Assembly (NCBI GenBank): GCA_964511945.1
Contig: CAZEHO010000061.1
Location: forward strand, 1 to 6,415
Length of the DNA stretch: 6,415 nucleotides
Reading direction: 5' to 3'
From: CAZEHO01 sp964511945
GTDB lineage: Bacteria; Actinomycetota; Acidimicrobiia; Spongiisociales; UBA11373
A program made the translations under genes and the position numbers. This document shows positions 1 through 5,996 of the stretch, piece by piece (position 1 is the first letter of the stretch; each line of letters starts with the position of its first letter). The notes under the pieces were generated by a model, which saw only the letters and a list, made by a program, of their open reading frames with translations, was not told where the DNA came from and made no database searches.

Positions 1-806
<806 letters not shown>

Positions 807-814
807 AAGATTCA

Positions 815-830
815 CCGGCCCGAGGGCCGG
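815..830 (-). other. GC-rich hairpin just upstream of mature 16S
   Basis: Perfect inverted repeat: CCGGCC at 815-820 pairs with GGCCGG at 825-830 around a four-base loop. On the transcript the loop reads CUCG closed by C-G. It starts about nine bases upstream of the predicted 16S 5' end, so it may help fold or process the precursor. The structure is seen in the sequence; the role is inference. Confidence 0.55.
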
Positions 831-880
831 CAAACTTGGGTTGATGAGTTGTGCGCGGATTTCTGGCCAAACCGTCCATC

Positions 881-898
881 CGCACTGGCATCAGTGCG
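881..898 (-). other. Leader hairpin 2 (7-bp perfect stem)
   Basis: CGCACTG at 881-887 and CAGTGCG at 892-898 form a perfect seven-base-pair stem with a four-base loop. It lies within the rRNA leader, between the boxA-like site and 16S. It is likely a structural element of the pre-rRNA rather than a terminator, since no T run follows on the transcribed strand. Confidence 0.5.
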
Positions 899-931
899 TT
901 GACCGATGCTGTTTCGTTTCATCGAGTACGA

Positions 932-968
932 CCGATGCGGTCCGGACGGGGCCGGAATCCGCAATCGG
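932..968 (-). other. Leader hairpin 1 (long imperfect stem)
   Basis: Positions 932-940 (CCGATGCGG) pair with 959-968 (CCGCAATCGG) with one bulged A. The pairing continues inward as TCCGG (941-945) with CCGGA (952-956), with a two-base interior asymmetry. Together this makes about 14 base pairs in a 37-base element. It sits directly downstream, on the transcript, of the boxA-like site, an arrangement reminiscent of antitermination and processing leaders in rRNA operons. The function is inferred from position. Confidence 0.5.
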
Positions 969-998
969 CAAAAATTGGCTTTTGGCACACTGTTTAGT

Positions 999-1010
999 TG
1001 TCAAGGAGCC
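999..1010 (-). promoter_or_regulatory. boxA-like antitermination site of the rRNA operon
   Basis: The minus strand reads GGCTCCTTGACA, which matches the E. coli rRNA boxA TGCTCTTTAACA at nine of twelve positions, and is followed by ACTAAACAGTGTG. In known systems boxA RNA is bound by NusB/NusE and prevents premature Rho termination of untranslated rRNA. Its place between promoter and 16S is as expected. The call rests on this match and position only. Confidence 0.6.
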
Positions 1011-1063
1011 GGGTGTTGCTCCGTGCCCGTTCGGTGCGCGGCACCTGCGGGCGGCAGCAAGCG

Positions 1064-1092
1064 ATGATATCGCGAAGCTGCGCGGACGTCAA
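1064..1092 (-). promoter_or_regulatory. rRNA operon promoter, 16S-proximal (sigma70 type)
   Basis: On the minus strand, TTGACG (1087-1092) and TATCAT (1064-1069) are separated by exactly 17 bases. Five of six bases match in the -35 and four of six in the -10, at ideal spacing. It points toward 16S and predicts a start near 1057. This is the strongest promoter-like element in the window. An inverted repeat GACAC-11-GTGTC (1093-1113) abuts its upstream side and could be a protein site. Confidence 0.72.
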
Positions 1093-1146
1093 GACACTCC
1101 CGGGCGGCGTGTCCACCACCCTGGGAGGTCGGTACGACGTGACGTC

Positions 1147-1175
1147 ACTGTAGCGTCTCGTCGGCAGACGCCCAA
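1147..1175 (-). promoter_or_regulatory. Possible second rRNA promoter, 16S-distal
   Basis: On the minus strand, TTGGGC (1170-1175) lies 17 bases from TACAGT (1147-1152), about 83 bases upstream of the stronger promoter. Tandem promoters are common for rRNA operons, including in actinobacteria. The -35 is weak. The -10 overlaps the end of a 10-bp palindrome at 1139-1148, which could make it regulated. Confidence 0.42.
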
Positions 1176-1188
1176 ACACCTTTCGTAC

Positions 1189-1218
1189 TTGGTTCGTTCG
1201 GGGATTCCGGGCTAGCGT
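1189..1218 (+). promoter_or_regulatory. Probable tyrS promoter giving a leaderless mRNA
   Basis: On the plus strand TAGCGT (1213-1218) matches the TAnnnT -10 pattern of actinobacterial promoters, and TTGGTT (1189-1194) lies 18 bases upstream. Only eight bases separate the -10 from the tyrS ATG at 1227, so transcription would begin at or within a base or two of the start codon. The stretch before the ATG (tccgcccgg) has no Shine-Dalgarno, which agrees with leaderless initiation. Leaderless mRNAs of this layout are well known in actinobacteria. The start of transcription is inferred. Confidence 0.5.
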
Positions 1219-1226
1219 CCGCCCGG

Positions 1227-2507
1227 ATGATCCAGCACCCCCTCGACACCCTGACCGCACGCGGACTCGTGCAAGACGTCACCGACACCGACGCTTTGCG
1301 GGCGTTGCTCGACGACGGCCCGGTGACCTTCTACGTCGGTTTCGACCCGACCACCCCCTCCCTGCACATCGGTCATCTCCTCGGCATGATCGCCATGGGG
1401 TGGCTGCAGCGCGCCGGTCACCGGGCGATCGCCCTCGTCGGCGGCGGCACCGCCCGGATCGGCGACCCGTCCGGCCGGGACACCGAACGCATGCTGCTCG
1501 ATGACGACGCCGTCGAGCACAACATCGCCGGCCTCCGCCGCCAGATCGAGCGGGTGGTCGATCTTTCCCCGGGCCGCGGGATCATGCTCGACAACCACGA
1601 ATGGCTCGGCGCCTTCGGGTTCATCGAGTTCTTGCGAGACGTCGGCAAGCACTTCTCGGTGAACCAGATGATTTCCAAGGAATCCGTCCGGAGGCGGCTC
1701 GAGGAGCGGGAGCAGGGCATCTCGTTCACCGAGTTCAGCTACCAGCTGCTCCAGGCGTACGACTTCGCCCACCTCAACGCCAACCACGACTGCCGGCTCC
1801 AACTCGGCGGCTCGGACCAATGGGGCAACATCACCGCAGGGGTCGATCTCACCCGGCGCCTCCACGGTGTCGAGGTCGAAGGGATCGTCTGGTCGCTAAT
1901 CGAGCGCTCCGACGGCAAGAAGATGAGCGCCTCGACCGGCGAAGCCCTGTGGCTCGACCCCGACCTGACCAGCCCCTACGCCTTCTACCAGTGGTTCTTC
2001 AATCTGCCCGATGCCGACGCCGGTACGTTCCTGCGGCTGTACACCTACCTGCCGGAGGATGACATCGCCGAACTCGAGCAGGTCACCCTCGAGGACCCCG
2101 CGGCTCGAACCGCGCAGCGGACCCTGGCAACCGAGATCACCCGGCTCATCCACGGACCCGAGGGCCTCGAGGAGGCCGAGCAGGCCACTCGCATCCTCTT
2201 CGGAGACGAACCGTTCGCCGCCCTCGACGACCGTACGCTGGCCGACGCCTTCACCGGTGCCCCCTCCGCCGACATCTCCGCGGGCCGGTTCTCTGAGGGC
2301 CTAGGTGTGATCTCCGTGATGACGGAGATCGGTGCCGCCAGATCGCGCGGAGAGGCCCGCCGGCTCATCGAACAGGGCGGCGTCCGGGTCAACAACCTCC
2401 GAATCACCGAGCACGAACAGGTGCTCGGAACCGAGCACATCGCCGGCAGTTCCACGATCGTGGTCCGCGTCGGCAAGAAGCGGTACTTCCTCGGTCGCCT
2501 CGTCTAA
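1227..2507 (+). CDS. tyrS: Tyrosine--tRNA ligase (tyrosyl-tRNA synthetase)
   Basis: Cytoplasmic class I aminoacyl-tRNA synthetase that activates tyrosine with ATP and loads it onto tRNA-Tyr. The 426-residue product is full length for the bacterial TyrRS family (about 400-430). In order: the tyrosine-pocket segment FYVGFDPT (35-42), the HIGH signature in LHIGH (46-50), IGDPSG (78-83), SYQLLQAYDF (171-180) with the expected tyrosine-binding Tyr172, Gln176 and Asp179, GGSDQWGN (194-201), and the KMSKS loop as KMSAS (232-236). The C-terminus is an S4-type RNA-binding domain (about 358-426, containing RGEARRLIEQGGVRVNN). All signature elements are present, so the enzyme should be active. The ATG at 1227 was chosen because it gives the normal N-terminus and sits eight bases after a -10-like element; there is no Shine-Dalgarno. 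The gene diverges from the rRNA operon across a shared control region. Its stop codon lies in a hairpin loop. Alternative product: none credible. Confidence 0.98.
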   Translation: MIQHPLDTLTARGLVQDVTDTDALRALLDDGPVTFYVGFDPTTPSLHIGHLLGMIAMGWLQRAGHRAIALVGGGTARIGDPSGRDTERMLLDDDAVEHNIAGLRRQIERVVDLSPGRGIMLDNHEWLGAFGFIEFLRDVGKHFSVNQMISKESVRRRLEEREQGISFTEFSYQLLQAYDFAHLNANHDCRLQLGGSDQWGNITAGVDLTRRLHGVEVEGIVWSLIERSDGKKMSASTGEALWLDPDLTSPYAFYQWFFNLPDADAGTFLRLYTYLPEDDIAELEQVTLEDPAARTAQRTLATEITRLIHGPEGLEEAEQATRILFGDEPFAALDDRTLADAFTGAPSADISAGRFSEGLGVISVMTEIGAARSRGEARRLIEQGGVRVNNLRITEHEQVLGTEHIAGSSTIVVRVGKKRYFLGRLV

Positions 2508-2518
2508 GACGAGGCGAC
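2494..2518 (+). terminator. Hairpin enclosing the tyrS stop codon (probable terminator)
   Basis: A perfect 11-base-pair inverted repeat, GTCGCCTCGTC at 2494-2504 against GACGAGGCGAC at 2508-2518, has a three-base loop that is exactly the TAA stop codon of tyrS. No T tract follows, so this would be a U-less terminator or an mRNA 3'-end stabiliser. A terminating ribosome would cover the stem until release. Confidence 0.55.
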
Positions 2519-2522
2519 GGCA

Positions 2523-2540
2523 CCGGGTAACCGGACCCGG
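2523..2540 (+). terminator. Second hairpin after tyrS
   Basis: CCGGGT (2523-2528) and ACCCGG (2535-2540) form a six-base-pair stem with a six-base loop, four bases after the stop-codon hairpin. Tandem GC-rich stems without a U tract are common between actinobacterial genes. Together with the first stem it probably separates tyrS from the downstream penicillin-binding protein gene, though partial readthrough is possible. The remaining bases up to 2669 hold no gene and no convincing promoter. Confidence 0.4.
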
Positions 2541-2669
2541 GCGCCGGGAAGCGGCTCCCTCCCGCGTCCTTCCAGTTCCCAGCTCCTGGCTCCTCGGCCG
2601 AACAGAGTGAGGCTGTTGCCTGTGGATAAATCCCCCGCCATCGGCTGATTCGCCAGTACCCTCCCGCGC

Positions 2670-2674
2670 AGGAG
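2670..2674 (+). promoter_or_regulatory. Ribosome binding site of the penicillin-binding protein gene
   Basis: AGGAG lies nine bases before the ATG at 2684. It fixes that start: an in-frame TAA at 2627-2629 bounds the frame upstream, and no other in-frame start codon lies between them. Confidence 0.8.
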
Positions 2675-2683
2675 AAACAACAG

Positions 2684-5068
2684 ATGCCTCGCCTCGTCGC
2701 GGGCGTGCTGGTGACCGCGCTGGTAGCCACCGCCTGTGCCGTTCAGCCCATCGAGGATCCGGGGATTGGAGCGGGCAGCCTCACCAGCACGGTGTACGCC
2801 GCCGACGGGACGGTGCTCACCCAGTGGCACGCGGGCGAAGACCGCGTGCTTGTTTCGTATGCCGAACTCCCCCATCACCTGGTCGACGCCGTCGTCGCGA
2901 TCGAAGACCACCGCTTCTGGGTCCACGGTGGAGTCGACCCTCGTGCCGTCGCCAGGGCCGCCTCGGCCAACCTCGAAGCTGGCGACATCGTCCAGGGTGG
3001 CTCGACCATCACCCAGCAGTACGTCAAGAACGTCATCCTGAGTGGTGACGTCACGCTGGATCGCAAGCTGACCGAGGCCGGCCTGGCGCTCCAGGTCGAA
3101 GCCACCCTCTCCAAGACCGAGATCCTCGAGCGATACCTGAACTCGGTCGGCTTTGCCCGCGGTGCCTACGGCATCGGCGCCGCCGCCAAGCGCTACTTCG
3201 GGGTCGAGGTGGGCGACCTCACCCTGGCCCAGTCGGCGCTGCTCGCCGGCATCCTCAACAACGCGGCGATCTACGACCCCTACAGCTTCCCGGACGCCGC
3301 CATCGCCAGGCGGCGCCTGGTGCTCAACCGGATGGCGGAACTCGGGTGGATCACCCCCGAGGCCGCCGAGGCGGCAGCCAGCGAACCGCTCGGCCTGGTG
3401 GAACTCGGTACCGTCGACCAGACCGAAGCCCCCTACTTCCTGGAAGCGGTGCGCCGCCGGCTCCTCCAGTCACCGGCACTCGGAGACAACCCCGAGCAGC
3501 GCTTCGACCGCCTCCACAGCGAAGGCCTCCACATCTTCACCACCCTCGATCGCAACGTGCAGCGAGCCGCCGAGCGCGCCGTCTCCTCGGTCGTGCCCGA
3601 CAACGGCCCCTCGGCCGCACTGGCTGCTATCGATCCCCGAACGGGTGAAGTGCTCGCCGTCGTCGGAGGCCGCGACTACTACGACCCCGACGATCCGGTG
3701 GCCCAGTTCGACCTGGCCACACAGGGGGTACGCCAGGCCGGTTCCTCGTTCAAGCCGTTCACCCTTGCCGCCGCGCTCGAGGCCGGGATCGACCTCGACG
3801 ACATCTTCGCCGGCGGGAGCGAAGTCCAGATCGATGCCGACGGCGACGTGTGGACCGTCGCCAATCACGAGGACGCGGTGTTCCCGGCACTGTCGCTGCT
3901 CGAGGCAACTGTGTTCTCGGTCAACGTCGTGTATGCCCGGGTCATCGAACTCCTCGGTGCCGGAGCCGTGGTCGACCTGGCATCCGACTCGGGAATCACC
4001 ACCTATCTCGACCCGGTCCCATCGGTGGCACTCGGCACGCAGGAAGTCACCGTGCTCGACATGGCATCCGCTTACGGCACCTTCGCCGCCGGAGGGATCC
4101 ACGTCGACCCGATCTTCGTCACCCGAATCGAGGACGCCGACGGCAACGTGATCTACGAGGCCGTGCCCCGCATGGAGCGCGCCATGGAGCCGGAGACTGC
4201 AGAGCAGGTCACGGCCGCACTCAGCGAAGTCGTTCGTCGCGGCACCGGCCAGCACGCAAGAATCGGGCGCCCGGTGGCCGGCAAGACGGGCACGACCGAG
4301 GACCACCACGATGCATGGTTCGTTGGATACACCCCGGAGATCACCGCAGCGGTCTGGATCGGGTTCCCGGAAGGCAACATCCCCCTCAAGGCACCGCACA
4401 CTCCCTACACCGTGACTGGAGGCACCTGGCCGGCCCAGATCTGGGGGCTCTTCGCCAGCGGCGCTCTCGGTGGTGTGCCCTACGCCGAGGAGCCGGCTCC
4501 TTCCGGCAGCGATCTGGTGGCGGTCGAGATCGACCTGCAGACCGGATTCCTCGCCGGGCCGCTCTGTCCCCGCTCACACGTTGCCACGGTCTATGTGAAG
4601 CCCGACGCGGTGCCCACGGTCGAGTGTCCGATTCACAGCACCGCGGGAGCCGCCGCGATCGCAGACGGCCGAATCCCTGATCTAGTCGGATTGCCCCTGG
4701 CCGATGCCGTGATGCTGCTCGAAGCCGGCGACTACCGGATTCGCGCCGCCTGGACGGACCCGCTCGATCTCCCACCGGGGACGGTGGTCCTCCACCAGCC
4801 GGAAGCCAATCGTGAGACACCACCGGGGACCCTGGTCGAGTTGGTCGTTGCCGGCCCCGAACCCGGCACCGTAATCCCGGATGTCCTCGGGCTCACGTCG
4901 GGCGATGCGCAGGCGCGCCTCGCCATCCTCGGGATCCGGGCGCTGGTGCTCACGATCGCCGAGGAAGAGCCCGAATACGCCGAGGCCCGGTCGGGACACG
5001 TCTGGGCGCAACGCCCTCCGGGTAGAACGCCGATCACCGAGCAAGTGATCCTCTGGGCGAACCCGTAG
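2684..5068 (+). CDS. Bifunctional class A penicillin-binding protein with two PASTA domains (PonA type)
   Basis: Peptidoglycan synthase acting outside the membrane. It polymerises lipid II glycan strands (glycosyltransferase family 51) and cross-links the stem peptides (DD-transpeptidase). The product is 794 residues. The glycosyltransferase domain (about 45-225) shows the catalytic EDHRFWVHGG (Glu74), GGSTITQQYVKN (105-116), RKLTEAGLALQVE (127-139) and GAYGIGAAAKRYFG (160-173). The transpeptidase domain (about 310-590) has all three active-site motifs: SSFK with Ser354 and Lys357, SVN (412-414) and KTGT (534-537). Two PASTA domains follow (about 663-725 and 727-793), which in this family bind muropeptide or wall. 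The N-terminus is odd: there is almost no cytoplasmic tail, and the short hydrophobic stretch LVAGVLVTALVATAC ends in Cys18, fitting a lipoprotein signal better than the usual signal anchor. The ATG at 2684 is supported by AGGAG. It follows tyrS after 176 bases, probably with its own transcription. Beta-lactam target by family. Confidence 0.96.
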   Translation: MPRLVAGVLVTALVATACAVQPIEDPGIGAGSLTSTVYAADGTVLTQWHAGEDRVLVSYAELPHHLVDAVVAIEDHRFWVHGGVDPRAVARAASANLEAGDIVQGGSTITQQYVKNVILSGDVTLDRKLTEAGLALQVEATLSKTEILERYLNSVGFARGAYGIGAAAKRYFGVEVGDLTLAQSALLAGILNNAAIYDPYSFPDAAIARRRLVLNRMAELGWITPEAAEAAASEPLGLVELGTVDQTEAPYFLEAVRRRLLQSPALGDNPEQRFDRLHSEGLHIFTTLDRNVQRAAERAVSSVVPDNGPSAALAAIDPRTGEVLAVVGGRDYYDPDDPVAQFDLATQGVRQAGSSFKPFTLAAALEAGIDLDDIFAGGSEVQIDADGDVWTVANHEDAVFPALSLLEATVFSVNVVYARVIELLGAGAVVDLASDSGITTYLDPVPSVALGTQEVTVLDMASAYGTFAAGGIHVDPIFVTRIEDADGNVIYEAVPRMERAMEPETAEQVTAALSEVVRRGTGQHARIGRPVAGKTGTTEDHHDAWFVGYTPEITAAVWIGFPEGNIPLKAPHTPYTVTGGTWPAQIWGLFASGALGGVPYAEEPAPSGSDLVAVEIDLQTGFLAGPLCPRSHVATVYVKPDAVPTVECPIHSTAGAAAIADGRIPDLVGLPLADAVMLLEAGDYRIRAAWTDPLDLPPGTVVLHQPEANRETPPGTLVELVVAGPEPGTVIPDVLGLTSGDAQARLAILGIRALVLTIAEEEPEYAEARSGHVWAQRPPGRTPITEQVILWANP

Positions 5069-5088
5069 CCGCCGGGCAGCCGGCGCTA
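5066..5088 (+). terminator. Hairpin overlapping the penicillin-binding protein stop codon
   Basis: CGCCGG (5070-5075) pairs with CCGGCG (5080-5085) around the loop GCAG. The stem extends by TAG (5066-5068, the stop codon) with CTA (5086-5088), leaving C5069 bulged. No T run follows. It is probably part of a termination zone together with the next hairpin. Confidence 0.45.
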
Positions 5089-5097
5089 CAGATCAGT

Positions 5098-5115
5098 GTC
5101 GGAGAACCGACGTTT
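5098..5115 (+). terminator. Short hairpin followed by GTTT (possible terminator)
   Basis: GTCGG (5098-5102) and CCGAC (5107-5111) pair around AGAA, followed by GTTT at 5112-5115. This is the only hairpin in the gap that has even a short T run downstream on the plus strand, so it is the best candidate for an intrinsic terminator of the preceding gene. The stem is only five base pairs. Confidence 0.4.
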
Positions 5116-5127
5116 GGCGGCGTCCTC

Positions 5128-5148
5128 GATCGTGTCCGGCCCACGATC
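5128..5148. repeat. 7-bp perfect inverted repeat upstream of the lipoprotein gene
   Basis: GATCGTG (5128-5134) and CACGATC (5142-5148) are perfect inverted copies separated by seven bases. With its 14-base centre-to-centre spacing it could be an operator for a dimeric regulator of the next gene, or another RNA hairpin. No promoter could be recognised beside it, so the role is open. Confidence 0.35.
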
Positions 5149-5192
5149 CACATGTGCCGATCCATCGACCGTCGCGACACGAGCGAGACCAC

Positions 5193-5753
5193 ATGCTGCA
5201 TAGCTCCACACCCGGCCGGGAACCGGCCACCCGCGTGAGGACGGCTTGGCGGACCGTGGCTGTCATCGGCGCTGTTGTGCTCATTGCAGGTGCGTGCGGC
5301 GGAGCCGGCAACACAGACGATGAGTACTTCGAGTCCGTAGGGGAAGCGACCCGTACGCTCGCCGACCGGCTCAACGGGCTTCCCGGCGTCGGTTTGGCCA
5401 GCTCCCTCGATGACGTGCGCGCGTTCTTCGATGTCGTCGGCGATGCATTGGACGCCACCCTCGATCAGCTCTCGGGTGTCTCGGTACCCGAGGACGCGGC
5501 CGACGCACACGGACCGTTTCTGGCGAGCATCGACAGATTCGCTGCACTCACGGCGCAGATCACAGAGGCGGTCGCCGGCCTCGACTCGCCGGATGACTTC
5601 GCGAGCCTGGCCACGGACTCGAACCTCGGCATCGAGACCTACGGTGCAGCCGGGAGATCCATCCTGGTGACGTGCTGGGACCTCCAGCACATCGCAACCG
5701 AATCAGAGATCGCCATCGACATCGGCTGCTCGCACCTGCGCCGTTTCGCGTAG
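5193..5753 (+). CDS. Predicted small lipoprotein, family not recognised
   Basis: Hypothetical secreted protein of 186 residues from this start. The N-terminal part has basic residues, then a hydrophobic run VAVIGAVVLIAGAC ending in Cys35 followed by Gly-Gly. This pattern fits a signal-peptidase-II lipobox (Ile-Ala-Gly-Ala-Cys), so the mature protein should be lipid-anchored on the outer face of the membrane. The mature part is acidic and probably mostly helical. It includes DDVRAFFDVVGDALDATLDQLSGV and, near the C-terminus, a pair of cysteines (161 and 179, in TCWDLQHIA and DIGC) that could form a disulfide. Starts are uncertain. ATG 5193 has a weak purine-rich GAGCGAG five bases upstream. 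GTG 5154 would add 13 residues and has no binding site. GTG 5235 gives the most classical lipoprotein signal (cysteine at 21). The gene follows the penicillin-binding protein in the same direction after a gap with hairpins, so co-function in the envelope is possible but unproven. Confidence 0.75.
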   Translation: MLHSSTPGREPATRVRTAWRTVAVIGAVVLIAGACGGAGNTDDEYFESVGEATRTLADRLNGLPGVGLASSLDDVRAFFDVVGDALDATLDQLSGVSVPEDAADAHGPFLASIDRFAALTAQITEAVAGLDSPDDFASLATDSNLGIETYGAAGRSILVTCWDLQHIATESEIAIDIGCSHLRRFA

Positions 5754-5768
5754 CTGCGGGCCGGGGTC

Positions 5769-5996
5769 TCAGTCGCAATTGATCGCAACCGCCAGCGCCT
5801 GGCAGATCTGTCGCATGCTTCCGTCGCTGAGGCGGCCAAGCCGCTCGGTGAGCGTTCCGACTGAGACACTCCCCACCGAATCGAGATTGACGGCCGAGTC
5901 GGGCGGCACGGGATCGTCGCCGGCGGTCAGCACGAACTCGCTCGGCAGTCGACGGATCCGGGCAGTGCAAGGAGCGATCAGGGCACGACGCAGGCG
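5769..5996 (-). pseudogene. C-terminal fragment of a MazF/PemK-family toxin
   Basis: About 76 codons on the minus strand ending at TGA (complement of 5769-5771) match the C-terminal part of MazF-type mRNA interferases. In order, the segment holds ALIAPCTARIRRLPSEFVL, the VNLDSVGSV strand motif, TLTERLGRLSDGSMRQI and the final helix ALAVAIN. The family normally starts with about 35 further residues that carry the first beta strands and a conserved catalytic arginine (near RGxxW and the RPVLV strand). Those are absent. Upstream in the same frame the sequence is merely the antisense of the neighbouring HNH gene, so the open frame continuing to 6242 does not restore them. No antitoxin gene (mazE type) is nearby. 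It converges with the lipoprotein gene, stop to stop within 15 bases. I read it as an inactive remnant; family assignment is by motif recall and not by search. Confidence 0.8.

Larger units (their letters stand above)
807..1057 (-). other. Transcribed leader of the rRNA operon (pre-16S)
   Basis: This is the approximately 250-base stretch between the nearer rRNA promoter and the mature 16S 5' end, with no credible protein gene. In transcript order it holds a boxA-like site (999-1010), then three hairpins at 968-932, 898-881 and 830-815. The AT-richer patch at 969-1002 stands out from the GC-rich surroundings. In known rRNA operons the leader loads antitermination factors (NusB/NusE on boxA), and its distal part pairs with sequence 3' of 16S to form an RNase III substrate. 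That partner would lie outside the window, so the processing stem cannot be checked. The exact 5' boundary is estimated from the promoter. Confidence 0.7.

Noticed and set aside
1000..1226. T-box or other riboswitch before tyrS
   Set aside because: No T-box core (TGGnACCGCG type) and no specifier-loop layout are visible, and the predicted transcript begins at the ATG.
1212..2476. Long minus-strand and out-of-frame open frames across tyrS
   Set aside because: They are shadows of a clearly conserved GC-rich gene, with no family motif and no ribosome binding site.
2602..2662. Promoter for the penicillin-binding protein gene (GATAAA at 2625-2630, or TACCCT at 2657-2662)
   Set aside because: Neither has a -35 hexamer at acceptable spacing; TTGCCT at 2616 is at the wrong distance from both.
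3153..4823. Long alternative frames of about 145-332 codons over the penicillin-binding protein gene
   Set aside because: Their composition (runs of Arg, Pro, Ser, Thr) is that expected from reading GC-rich codons out of frame; all active-site motifs lie in the main frame.
5154..5192. Longer N-terminus of the lipoprotein from the GTG at 5154
   Set aside because: It adds a hydrophilic stretch before the signal peptide, has no Shine-Dalgarno and follows an inverted repeat directly; kept only as an alternative.
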